Assembly (NCBI RefSeq): GCF_018375725.1
Contig: NZ_JAHACR010000056.1
Location: 1 to 18,330, forward strand
DNA: 18,330 nt
Source: Burkholderia sp.
Lineage (GTDB): Bacteria; Pseudomonadota; Gammaproteobacteria; Burkholderiales; Burkholderiaceae
Direction: 5' to 3'
The notes under the pieces are model-generated. The model did not search any database. It saw nothing but the letters and a program-made list of their open reading frames with translations, and was not told the DNA's origin. Shown here piece after piece: positions 6,868 to 13,813 of this stretch; position 1 is the stretch's first letter; every line of letters starts with the position of its first letter. The position numbers were made by a program, and so were the translations under genes.

Positions 6868-7788
6868 ATGAACACCCCCATCTCCCCCGACACGCCCGAT
6901 TCCGGCGACGCGCACATCGCGCGCAGCCGCCTCGAAGCGCACCTGGACGCCGCGCCGCGTACGTGGCCGCTCGACATCGTCGCCGCGACCGGCTCGACCA
7001 ACGCCGACCTGGCCGCGCGTCTCAAGACCCTCCCGCGCACTGCGCACGCGCTGCCCGCGCCGCTCGTGCGCGTCGCGTTCGAGCAGACGGCGGGGCGCGG
7101 CCGGCAAGGGCGCCCGTGGTTCGCCCAGCCGGGTAACGCGCTGCTGTGCTCGGTCGGCTGCATCGTGCCGCGCCCGATCGACGCGCTCGGCGGTCTCAGC
7201 ATCGCCATTGGCGTCGCGCTCGCCGAAGGGCTCGCCACGCTGCCGCTCGACAGCCGCTCCGGAATCGCGCTCAAGTGGCCGAACGACGTGCTGCTGACCG
7301 CCTCGGATGCCGGCGAGCGCCGCATCGCCGGCAAGCTCGCGGGCATCCTGATCGAAACGGTATGGACGACGCCCGACGCGACGGCCGCCGTGATCGGCTT
7401 CGGCGTGAACGTGCGCGGCGCGGAAGCGGTCGCCGCGCAAGTCGACGCGCTGCGCGCGCGCGAAGCGGCGCTCGCGAGCGGTCTGCCGCCCGCCGCACTG
7501 TCGTCGGCGTGGTCGGCGGCCAACCTCACCGATACGCTCGCCGCATCGCTCAACGCGCTCACGCCCGCGCTCGCCCAGTTCGCCGCCGACGGCCTCGCGC
7601 CGTTCCTGCCGCGCTGGCATGCGCTGCACGCGTATGCGGGCCGCGAAGTCGTACTGCTCGAGCAAGGCATCGAGCGGGCGCGCGGGATCGCGACCGGCAT
7701 CGACGGCGCGGGCCAGCTGCTGCTCGACACCCCCGACGGCATGCGCGCGATCGCGGCCGGCGATGTCTCGTTGCGCGAGGCGCAATGA
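6868..7788 (+). CDS. birA: Biotin--[acetyl-CoA-carboxylase] ligase (306 aa, no DNA-binding domain)
   Basis: The enzyme activates biotin with ATP to biotinyl-5'-AMP and attaches it to the biotin carrier protein of acetyl-CoA carboxylase and other carboxylases. Conserved features are ATGSTN (40-45), the adenylate-binding loop GRGRQGRPW (76-84), KWPNDVLL (136-143) with the catalytic Lys expected nearby at KLAGILIE (156-163), and a C-terminal SH3-like domain. Only about 40 residues precede STN. The N-terminal winged helix of Escherichia coli BirA is therefore missing, and this should be a monofunctional ligase, not a repressor. The ATG at 6868 is the only reasonable start. The stop overlaps the coaX start by 4 bp (ATGA). 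Confidence 0.95.
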   Translation: MNTPISPDTPDSGDAHIARSRLEAHLDAAPRTWPLDIVAATGSTNADLAARLKTLPRTAHALPAPLVRVAFEQTAGRGRQGRPWFAQPGNALLCSVGCIVPRPIDALGGLSIAIGVALAEGLATLPLDSRSGIALKWPNDVLLTASDAGERRIAGKLAGILIETVWTTPDATAAVIGFGVNVRGAEAVAAQVDALRAREAALASGLPPAALSSAWSAANLTDTLAASLNALTPALAQFAADGLAPFLPRWHALHAYAGREVVLLEQGIERARGIATGIDGAGQLLLDTPDGMRAIAAGDVSLREAQ

Positions 7789-8576
7789 CGGCGGCGCGTC
7801 ATCTGCTGATCGATGCCGGCAACAGCCGGATCAAATGGGCGCTCGCCGACGCGGGCCGCACACTGACCGAAACCGGCGCGTTCGCGCACGCCCGCGACGG
7901 CGGGCAGGATCCCGACTGGTCGCATATGCCGCGACCGGACGGCGCATGGATCTCGAATGTCGCGGGGGCGGACGTGGCCGCGCGGCTCGACGCGCTGCTC
8001 GACGCGCACTGGTCGGGGCTGCCGCGCACGACGATCCGCGCGCGCGCCGCGCAGTGCGGCGTGACGAACGGCTATACGCAGCCGGATCAACTCGGCAGCG
8101 ACCGTTGGGCCGGCATGATCGGCGCGCACGCGGCCTTTCCGGGCGAGCCGCTGCTGATCGCGACATTCGGCACCGCGACGACGCTCGAGGCGCTGCGCGC
8201 GGACGGCTGCTTTACGGGCGGCCTGATTGCACCGGGATGGGCACTGATGATGCGTTCGCTCGGCGCGCACACGGCACAGTTGCCGACGCTGACGACCGAC
8301 ATCGCGAGCGGCCTGCTCGCAGGCGCGCAGGCGCAGCCGTTTCAGATCGATACGCCGCGCTCGCTGTCGGCGGGCTGCCTGTACGCGCAGGCCGGCCTGA
8401 TCGAGCGCGCGTGGCGCGACCTCAGCGACGCGTGGCAGGCGCCGGTGCGGCTCGTGCTCGCAGGCGGCGCGGCCGACGAGGTCGCACGCGCGCTGACGGT
8501 GCCGCATACGCGGCACGATGCGCTGATTCTGTCGGGGCTGGCGCTGATTGCGACGGAGACAGCCGGGAAAGGCTGA
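7785..8576 (+). CDS. coaX: Type III pantothenate kinase (CoaX/Baf, 263 aa)
   Basis: This enzyme phosphorylates pantothenate, the first step of coenzyme A synthesis. Like other CoaX proteins it has an ASKHA fold, and the family typically needs a monovalent cation and is not inhibited by CoA. Motifs are DAGNSRIKWAL (10-20, phosphate 1), NGYTQPDQLGSDRWAG (95-110, with Asp106/Arg107 expected for pantothenate binding and catalysis), FGTATT (128-133, phosphate 2) and LAGGAADEV near the C-terminus. The residue before FGTATT is Thr127, where many CoaX proteins have Asp. The Bordetella homologue is Baf (Bvg accessory factor). It overlaps birA by 4 bp, so the two are translationally coupled. Confidence 0.95.
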   Translation: MTAARHLLIDAGNSRIKWALADAGRTLTETGAFAHARDGGQDPDWSHMPRPDGAWISNVAGADVAARLDALLDAHWSGLPRTTIRARAAQCGVTNGYTQPDQLGSDRWAGMIGAHAAFPGEPLLIATFGTATTLEALRADGCFTGGLIAPGWALMMRSLGAHTAQLPTLTTDIASGLLAGAQAQPFQIDTPRSLSAGCLYAQAGLIERAWRDLSDAWQAPVRLVLAGGAADEVARALTVPHTRHDALILSGLALIATETAGKG

Positions 8577-8636
8577 TGCGGGACGCGGTCCGCACGATGC
8601 GGACGGCGACGGATGATACGAAAAGGAGTCTCGACG

Positions 8637-8876
8637 ATGCTGCGCTGGCTGATCGCTGCCCTCTTTCTCGCCAACATGCTCGCGTTCGTGGCGACGCGCG
8701 GGGTGTTCGGGCCGCTGCCCGCGGCCGGCCCGCTCGAACCGGATCTGCTGTCGCGACAGGTGCACCCCGGCGCGCTGCGCGTCACACCGGTCGAGCAAGC
8801 CGCCGAGCAGGCGGGCGGCGGCGCGCTGACGGCGCCGGCGACAACGGCCGAGCCGCTGGCCGCGTCGGCGCCCTGA
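8637..8876 (+). CDS. Small membrane-anchored protein of unknown function (79 aa)
   Basis: The start MLRWLIAALFLANMLAFVATRG forms one hydrophobic segment (about residues 2-20), read as a signal anchor. A Pro/Ala/Gly-rich tail follows with no recognisable domain. The start is ATG 8637, which has AGGAG 8 nt upstream (8624-8628). An upstream in-frame ATG at 8613 lacks such a site. It is the third gene of the birA-coaX unit, 60 bp after coaX. From memory, related betaproteobacteria have a longer SPOR-domain protein with a similar N-terminus at this place. If so, this version has lost the peptidoglycan-binding SPOR domain. The reading frame is probable from start site and context, but the function is unknown. 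Confidence 0.65.
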   Translation: MLRWLIAALFLANMLAFVATRGVFGPLPAAGPLEPDLLSRQVHPGALRVTPVEQAAEQAGGGALTAPATTAEPLAASAP

Positions 8877-8885
8877 CGCACGCGC

Positions 8886-9368
8886 TTACTGCTGCGTGCG
8901 CACCTTCTTCAGCAGTGCGGTCGTCGAGCGGTCGTGCTCGAACGGAATCGCGAGCGCCCGGCCGCCCCAGCCGCGCACGAGCGCGGATTCCGGCAGTGCA
9001 TCCATGTCGTAGTCGCCGCCCTTCACGAGGATGTCCGGACGGATCGCCTCGATCAGGTCGACCGGCGTCTTTTCCTCGAATTTCACGACCCAGTCGACGC
9101 TTTCAAGCGCCGCGAGCAGTGCCATGCGGTCGTCCTCGCGATTGATCGGGCGATCGTCGCCCTTGCCCAGCATGCGCACGGATGCGTCGCTGTTGACGCC
9201 GACGATCAGGCATGCGCCGAGCGCCTTCGCGTCGGCGAGATAGGTCACGTGGCCGCGATGCAGGATGTCGAACACGCCGTTCGTGAATACGACGGGCGCC
9301 GGCAGCGACGCGCGCAGGGCGACGAGCGCGTCGCGGGTGATCAGCTTACGTTCGAAGGAAGCGGGCAT
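8886..9368 (-). CDS. rfaE2: D-glycero-beta-D-manno-heptose 1-phosphate adenylyltransferase (160 aa)
   Basis: The enzyme transfers AMP from ATP to heptose 1-phosphate, making ADP-heptose for the lipopolysaccharide inner core. The cytidylyltransferase-fold signature is clear: TNGVFDILHRGHVTYL with H-x-G-H as HRGH at 37-40, then GVNSD, LLAALESVDWVV, DILVKGGDYD, and a C-terminal S-T-T around 148-150. At 160 residues it is the stand-alone adenylyltransferase. In Escherichia coli the same activity is the C-terminal half of HldE, and the kinase half (RfaE1) is not in this window. It is convergent with the small membrane protein gene, with 9 bp between stops. A terminator separates it from the upstream ferritin-like gene, so it needs its own promoter in the short stretch 9369-9411, where I see no clear one. 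Confidence 0.95.
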   Translation of the reverse strand: MPASFERKLITRDALVALRASLPAPVVFTNGVFDILHRGHVTYLADAKALGACLIVGVNSDASVRMLGKGDDRPINREDDRMALLAALESVDWVVKFEEKTPVDLIEAIRPDILVKGGDYDMDALPESALVRGWGGRALAIPFEHDRSTTALLKKVRTQQ

Positions 9369-9411
9369 GATGCGTGAGATATCGGGATGATCGGTGCGCG
9401 AGGCGCGCCGT

Positions 9412-9450
9412 AAAAAAAGAAAAAGCCCGCCGGATCTGCACAGCGGGCTT
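9412..9450 (-). terminator. Rho-independent terminator of the ferritin-like gene
   Basis: On the minus strand AAGCCCGC (plus 9443-9450) pairs with GCGGGCTT (plus 9423-9430) around a 12-nt loop. A T-rich run follows (TTTTTC then seven T, plus 9412-9424). It lies about 55 bp after the ferritin-like stop and ends transcription before rfaE2. Confidence 0.88.
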
Positions 9451-9503
9451 CGTTGCTCAGACCGCCGGCACGGTCAGGCCGGCTGGACTGCCGTCTGATC
9501 GCC

Positions 9504-10349
9504 CTAGGCCGCGAGGCGGTTCGTGACTTCCTTGCGGTAGCGGTTGAGCTCCTGCGCGGTTCCGAACGGGCGTTCGAACAGGACCGACAGGTTGTGCAGG
9601 ATGCGCTCGACGACCTTCTTCTCCCACTCGCCGTCAAAGCGGATCTGCTCGTCCAGCCAGCGCTCGAGCCATTCCGGATCGGGCAGGCGCGACTGCACCG
9701 TGTCGCGCGGGAACAGCGCCTGATTCACGTGCAGGTTGGTCGGGTGCAGCGGCTTTTCGGTGCGGCGCGCCGACGCCATCAACACGCCGATCTTCGCGAA
9801 TGCCGCGCGCGCGACGTCGCCGCAATTGTTCAGCGCCTTCTTCATGTAGCGCAGATATGCGCCGCCATGGCGCGCCTCGTCGCGCGAGATCGTTTCATAG
9901 ATGTGCTTGATGACCGGCTCGGTGTGCCAGTCGGCGGCACAGCGATACCAGTGATTCAGGCGGATCTCGCCGCAGAAGTGCAGCATCAGCGTCTCGAGCG
10001 GAGGCGCCGGATCGAACTCGAAGCGCACCGCGTGCAGTTCCTCTTCGGTCGGCATCATTTCCGGCCGGAGGCGGCGCAGGTATTCCATCAGGACGAGCGA
10101 ATGCTTCTGCTCCTCGAAGAACCACACGCTCATGAATGCGGAAAAATCGCTGTCGTGCTGGTTGTCGCGCAGGAACATCTCGGTCGCGGGCAGCGCCGAC
10201 CATTCGGTGATCGCGTTCATCTTGATCGTCTTCGCCTGCTCGTCGGTGAGCAGCGAAGCGTCGAACTTGTCCCACGGAATGTCTTTTTCCATGTCCCAAC
10301 GGACGGCTTCAAGCGACTTGTAAAGTTCCGGATAAAGCATGGTGTTCAT
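9504..10349 (-). CDS. Ferritin-like di-iron protein (281 aa)
   Basis: This is a probable non-haem di-iron protein of the ferritin-like four-helix superfamily. Two E-x-x-H motifs are visible, E80-Q-K-H83 in FFEEQKHS and E158-A-R-H161 in SRDEARHGG. Carboxylate candidates Glu49/Glu57 and Glu128 (HFCGEIRLNHWY) are at the right places for helices one and three. That gives the E, ExxH, E, ExxH layout of ribonucleotide reductase R2, desaturase and related enzymes. The size and helix content suggest an oxidase or desaturase-like enzyme rather than storage ferritin, but the substrate is unknown. Start ATG 10349 has a purine-rich AGGGGTGGGA just upstream. A -10-like TATAGA lies 30 bp upstream. It appears monocistronic, closed by the terminator at 9412-9450. 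Confidence 0.85.
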   Translation of the reverse strand: MNTMLYPELYKSLEAVRWDMEKDIPWDKFDASLLTDEQAKTIKMNAITEWSALPATEMFLRDNQHDSDFSAFMSVWFFEEQKHSLVLMEYLRRLRPEMMPTEEELHAVRFEFDPAPPLETLMLHFCGEIRLNHWYRCAADWHTEPVIKHIYETISRDEARHGGAYLRYMKKALNNCGDVARAAFAKIGVLMASARRTEKPLHPTNLHVNQALFPRDTVQSRLPDPEWLERWLDEQIRFDGEWEKKVVERILHNLSVLFERPFGTAQELNRYRKEVTNRLAA

Positions 10350-10379
10350 GGTCCCACCCCTGTTCTGCGCAATGCGACT

Positions 10380-10385
10380 TCTATA
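10380..10385 (-). promoter_or_regulatory. Possible -10 element of the ferritin-like gene
   Basis: The minus strand reads TATAGA, 30 bp before the ATG at 10349, in a locally AT-rich patch. A TTTGCT-like -35 lies at a spacing of about 14 bp, shorter than usual. This is a weak prediction. Confidence 0.3.
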
Positions 10386-10576
10386 AACGTGACTGTTGCA
10401 GCAAACGCGCCGCGCCGATGCGCCTATTGCAACCAAACCCATAATTTTACGCGTGAAACGTTCCCCGGACGCAGTATCCGCGCCGGAGAGCCGGCGGCCG
10501 CGCTGCCGCCGTGGGGCAAGCTACGCGCCGCGCTCCGCTCGAATGGAACGGGCCGCGCGTGCCTGGTGTGTTGGGG

Positions 10577-10771
10577 GCCGGCGCATGCCGGCTTCGCTGG
10601 CGAGCCCGTCCGCTGGCCCTTGGGACAGGGCATCCGTGCGGCAGGCTGCTCGATTTGATGTATTCGGCGGCGGCCATGATAGCACGCGCGTATGTCGCTT
10701 CCGCGACAGCCGGCCGGCACGCCCGGACTCAACGCCACGCGGCGATGGGTCGCAGCTGCGTGACAGGTCAC
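10577..10771. repeat. Cluster of five short inverted repeats
   Basis: Within 195 bp there are: GCCGGC at 10577-10582 and 10587-10592 around GCAT; GCCCT 10616-10620 with AGGGC 10627-10631; TGTCGC 10693-10698 with GCGACA 10703-10708 around a TTCC tetraloop; the perfect 10-bp palindrome CGCAGCTGCG at 10751-10760; and GTGAC 10760-10764 with GTCAC 10767-10771. None is followed by a T-run. They lie just beyond the 3' end of the patatin gene. Confidence 0.7.
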
Positions 10772-10785
10772 CCGGGACGGCGGCG

Positions 10786-11997
10786 TCAGATCCGCATTGT
10801 CCCCGCCGGCTGGCCGGCGGCCGGCGACGCGCTCGCGCCGTCCGCGTGCGCGATCCATGCGGCGAGCGTGGCGCGATGCGCGCAACCGTCGCGGTAGCCC
10901 AGCTCGATCAGATCGCGCGCGAACGCCTCCTCGAACAGCAGGTAGCTCGCAAACGACGCGCCCGCCGGCTGGCTGCCGCCGACCGCGCCCAGCAGCCCGC
11001 GCACGGTAAACGGCAGCGCCTTCAGATGTCTGGCGGCGATCAGCTCGATGCGCTCGGACGGTGCGATCGCGAGCACGTCGACGTGCCGCCAGCCGCTGCC
11101 GGCTTCGACCTCCTGCGGCAGGTTCGCGATCATCCGGTTGATGTGCTCGATCCGCTCGATATCCGAGCCGATCGAGTCGAGAAACACGCTCGCGAGCACC
11201 TGCTGGCCGATCTGCGCGAGCGACGGATAGCCGCGCACGCGTCCCGCGCCGTTCCCGGCGGGAATTTCGGGCCGCGGGTCGGCCGCCCCGATGACGACGA
11301 TCCGGTCGGCACCGAAGTGGATTGCCGACGACAGCGGCGCAATCTGGCGAATCGAGCCGTCGCCGAAATATTCGATCTGACCGTCGAGCACGAGCGGCAC
11401 GGCCGGAAACACGAACGGAATCGCCGACGATGCGAGCAGGTGCGACGCGGACAGGTCGACGAGCCGCGCGGTCCGCTGGGCGCGGCGCCATGCCTGGATC
11501 GGCTCGGCCGCCTGATAGAAGGTCAGATGCCGCCCGCTCGAATAGCTGAGCGCGGTGACCGCGAGCGCATGAAACGTACGCGCCTCGAGCATCTGTTCGA
11601 TCCGGTGGAAACTCAGTTCGCGCTGCAGCATGTGAGCGAGCGGCGCGTTGTCGAGCAGCCCGCGCGGCGAGCGGCGCGCCGCCCAGCCGAAGCTCATCGC
11701 CGCGAGCCAGCGCGCACCGGCGGCCGCGATGCCGAGCCAGTCGGTGCGGTACACCTGACCGGCCCGCAGATGCTCCCAGAATTCGAGGAGACGGCGCACG
11801 CCGTGCGCGAAATCGTCCGCATGACTCGCGATCGACGTCGCATTGATCGCGCCGGCCGACGAGCCGCACACCACGCCGAACGGCAACGTGCGCCGCTGCG
11901 GATCGGCGTCGAGCATGATTTCGGTCAGCGCCTTGAGCACGCCGACCTGATACGCGGCACGTGCTCCGCCTCCCATCAGTACGAGCCCGAGCCGCAT
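10786..11997 (-). CDS. Patatin-like phospholipase family protein (403 aa)
   Basis: This is a probable acyl hydrolase with the patatin fold and a Ser-Asp dyad. Visible motifs are the oxyanion loop LMGGGARAAYQVG (G9-G10-G11-x-R13), the nucleophile elbow G45-S-S47-A-G49 with Ser47, and the dyad aspartate Asp213 in FGDGSIRQ. Ser occupies the place after DG where Gly or Ala is common. The N-terminal 230 residues hold the catalytic domain. The C-terminal part (PSLAQIGQQVLASVFLDS and on) matches the bacterial cytosolic patatin subgroup. No signal peptide is seen, so action inside the cell is likely. The start is ATG 11997, with AGG 9 nt upstream; the longer frame runs into phaM. It follows phaM by 31 bp, suggesting cotranscription and perhaps a role at PHA granules (inference). 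Confidence 0.9.
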   Translation of the reverse strand: MRLGLVLMGGGARAAYQVGVLKALTEIMLDADPQRRTLPFGVVCGSSAGAINATSIASHADDFAHGVRRLLEFWEHLRAGQVYRTDWLGIAAAGARWLAAMSFGWAARRSPRGLLDNAPLAHMLQRELSFHRIEQMLEARTFHALAVTALSYSSGRHLTFYQAAEPIQAWRRAQRTARLVDLSASHLLASSAIPFVFPAVPLVLDGQIEYFGDGSIRQIAPLSSAIHFGADRIVVIGAADPRPEIPAGNGAGRVRGYPSLAQIGQQVLASVFLDSIGSDIERIEHINRMIANLPQEVEAGSGWRHVDVLAIAPSERIELIAARHLKALPFTVRGLLGAVGGSQPAGASFASYLLFEEAFARDLIELGYRDGCAHRATLAAWIAHADGASASPAAGQPAGTMRI

Positions 11998-12028
11998 CGG
12001 TCGACCTGCTACCTGTGCCGCCGAGCCG

Positions 12029-12766
12029 TCACGTCGAGCGTTTCGGCGGGCGGCTTGCGGGCGTCGACTTGGCGGCCGCACGCGCGGCAGCCGAACCGGT
12101 CGGCTTCGCGCGCTTCGCCGCCGGCTTGCGTGCCGGGGCGGGCGCGTCGGGCGGCGCGGCCGCCGGCGCCTGAGACGGCGCGTCGCCGGAAACGCCCGCC
12201 TGCGCGCCCTGCGCCATCGCCATGCCCGCAAGCTGGTTGAACTGCGCTTGCAGCAGGTTCCACCAGCCGGCCGGATCGAAGGCCTGATTCGGCGGTGCGG
12301 CGTCGCTGTCGCCCGCCCCGGACGCGGCCTGCGGCCCGGCATCGGACTTCGGCGCATCGCCGGGCGCGGCGGCGGCCTGCGCCGCCGCGACGGCCGCCTC
12401 CTCCGCGGCCGACATCGAGCTCTGCGCGAACGCACCGAACGCACGCAGCGTCGCCAGCGTCGCGCGCTGCACCTCGAGCGCCTGAATCGCAGATTGCAGC
12501 ATCCCGAGATTCAGCTTCAGCCACTGTTCGACCGCGCGCAGATCGGTGATGCGCTTGTCGAGTTCCTCGACGCTGGAAAGCGGCGCCATCATGTCGGACA
12601 TCGACGACAGCGACGGCGGCAAGCCCTGCGCACCGCCGGGAAACACGCCCAGGCCGCCGCCGAACGGCGACAGGCGGATCATCTCCCACATCCTGTCGAG
12701 CATGTCGGCAGGCTTGAAGCCTGTGAAACCGGAGAACGGGTTGGCGCCATCGGTATCGGTCGTCAT
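12029..12766 (-). CDS. phaM: PhaM-type polyhydroxyalkanoate granule-associated protein (245 aa)
   Basis: In Ralstonia eutropha PhaM activates PHA synthase PhaC1 and tethers granules to the nucleoid. This protein has the expected build. The N-terminal part reads NPFSGFTGFKPADMLDRMWEM in pieces. A helical middle (about residues 55-115, with SVEELDKRITDLRAVEQWL and LNLGMLQSAI) is the family core. An Ala/Pro-rich linker follows, then a Lys/Ala/Pro/Arg-rich tail (KPAAKRAKPTGSAAAR to the end) like the DNA-binding PAKKA region. The tail is basic and repetitive as in histone H1-like segments. The start is ATG 12766, with AGGA 7 nt upstream. A GCTATGAT -10-like site lies 59 bp upstream. The patatin gene follows after 31 bp. 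Confidence 0.88.
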   Translation of the reverse strand: MTTDTDGANPFSGFTGFKPADMLDRMWEMIRLSPFGGGLGVFPGGAQGLPPSLSSMSDMMAPLSSVEELDKRITDLRAVEQWLKLNLGMLQSAIQALEVQRATLATLRAFGAFAQSSMSAAEEAAVAAAQAAAAPGDAPKSDAGPQAASGAGDSDAAPPNQAFDPAGWWNLLQAQFNQLAGMAMAQGAQAGVSGDAPSQAPAAAPPDAPAPARKPAAKRAKPTGSAAARAAAKSTPASRPPKRST

Positions 12767-12825
12767 ACGGGCATCCTGATTCGCATGGAGAAAACGGCAG
12801 CCGCCTGGCGCGGCCGCCTCAGTCG

Positions 12826-12833
12826 ATCATAGC
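12826..12833 (-). promoter_or_regulatory. Possible -10 element of phaM
   Basis: The minus strand reads GCTATGAT, 59 bp before the phaM start and just inside the 72-bp gap after the crotonase gene. The -35 region falls in GC-rich coding sequence and is not recognisable. It follows the same GCTAnnAT pattern as other starts in this window. Confidence 0.4.
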
Positions 12834-12838
12834 GCGCG

Positions 12839-13666
12839 TCAGAACGGCGCGCCGCCGGGAAACTCGGGCGGGCGACGCTCGCGCAGCGAACGAATCCCCT
12901 CCTGCACGTCCGGCCCCGAGAAGCCCATGAATTCGAGCGCGAGCGACGTATCGAACGTCGGCCCGGCCATCCGCAGCCAGTTGTTGAGCGCGTACTTGGT
13001 CCAGCGGATTGCCGTCTGCGAGCCGTGCGAGAGCTTCTCGGCGACCTCGTACGCCTTCGGCAGCAGGTCGTGATCGTCGACCGCGAGCGAGACGAGCCCG
13101 ATCCGTTCGGCCTCCTCGCCGCTCACCGGCTCGCACAGCATCAGGTAGTACTTCGCCTTGGCCATGCCGCACAGAAGCGGCCAGACAATGGCCGCATGAT
13201 CGCCGGCGGCGACGCCGAGCCGCGTATGGCCGTCGATGATGCGGGCGCTCTTCGCGGCGATCGAGATGTCGGCGAGCAGCCCCGCGACCAGCCCGGCGCC
13301 GACCGCCGGACCGTGCATCGCGGACACGATCGGCTTGCTGCAATTGATCACGTTGTAGACGAGATCGCGCGCCTCGCGCCAGACACGCGCGCGCACGTCG
13401 AAGTCGTTCGCCATCTGCTCGACGAGCGCGAGATCGCCGCCCGCCGAAAAGCCCTTGCCTTCGCCGCGGATCACCGCGACGCGCGTGTCGGGATCGCGAT
13501 CGACGTCGCGCCAGATATCGGCCAGTTCGCGATGCATGCGCGCGTTGGCGGTGGCGAGGGCGCTCTTGTTCGCGCCTTCGCCGCTCATCACGATTTCGAG
13601 AATCCCGTGCGACTGACGCCGCACCTTCAGCGCTTCGTAGCCGCGATAGGCGGCGAGATCGGACAT
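12839..13666 (-). CDS. Enoyl-CoA hydratase/isomerase (crotonase) family protein lacking the usual catalytic glutamates (275 aa)
   Basis: This is a CoA-thioester enzyme of the crotonase fold. The oxyanion-hole segments are intact: GKGFSAGGDL (70-79) and MHGPAVGAGL (117-126). In rat mitochondrial hydratase the catalytic glutamates lie four residues before the conserved Asp (E144) and 20 residues later (E164). Here the same places are Val127 (ahead of AD133) and His147 (in DGHTRLG). The next segment, AAGDHAAIVWPLLCG (153-167), puts Asp156 near the active site, as in a known subgroup with H-x-R/K-x-G-x-x-A-G-D. Classic hydration is thus doubtful; isomerase, hydrolase or another CoA reaction is possible. 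The start is ATG 13666, with AAGGAG 6 nt upstream. It lies 147 bp after the FAH-family gene in the same direction. Confidence 0.88.
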   Translation of the reverse strand: MSDLAAYRGYEALKVRRQSHGILEIVMSGEGANKSALATANARMHRELADIWRDVDRDPDTRVAVIRGEGKGFSAGGDLALVEQMANDFDVRARVWREARDLVYNVINCSKPIVSAMHGPAVGAGLVAGLLADISIAAKSARIIDGHTRLGVAAGDHAAIVWPLLCGMAKAKYYLMLCEPVSGEEAERIGLVSLAVDDHDLLPKAYEVAEKLSHGSQTAIRWTKYALNNWLRMAGPTFDTSLALEFMGFSGPDVQEGIRSLRERRPPEFPGGAPF

Positions 13667-13702
13667 GCGGAACTCCTTAGTACGGAATACCCAGATGATT
13701 CG

Positions 13703-13710
13703 AGTGTAGC
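13703..13710 (-). promoter_or_regulatory. Possible -10 element of the crotonase gene
   Basis: The minus strand reads GCTACACT, 36 bp before the crotonase ATG. A hexamer 17 bp upstream (ATGCCT) matches TTGACA at only three positions. With the 147-bp gap to the FAH-family gene, it suggests the crotonase can be transcribed on its own. Confidence 0.4.
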
Positions 13711-13813
13711 CAAGCCCGCGTGTGCAGGCATCGGGCGAAACCCGGCGGACGGGCCGGGCATGCCGGGCGGTGCCGAGTTGGGCCGCGCCGCGCCCGTATC
13801 GTGCCGGCGTCTG

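Larger units (their letters stand above)
10350..10785. other. 436-bp intergenic region rich in inverted repeats; no gene supported
   Basis: This lies between the patatin gene end and the ferritin-like gene start, both on the minus strand. The right part, next to the patatin stop, carries several inverted repeats between 10577 and 10771. The left part holds the probable promoter of the ferritin-like gene and an AT-richer patch around 10424-10460, unusual for this window. Frames crossing it encode only low-complexity Arg/Ala/Pro-rich sequence with no domain. I see no tRNA and no T-run terminator. Confidence 0.55.

Noticed and set aside
4731..8798. A 1355-codon open frame on the minus strand across several genes
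   Set aside because: Its first 850 or so residues are Arg/Ala-rich antisense of birA, coaX and the permease gene with no domain. Only the last 289 codons (4731-5600) are a real gene, the ABC ATPase.
9369..9503. A small gene between rfaE2 and the ferritin-like gene
   Set aside because: The stretch is occupied by a clear terminator and has no start with a ribosome site.
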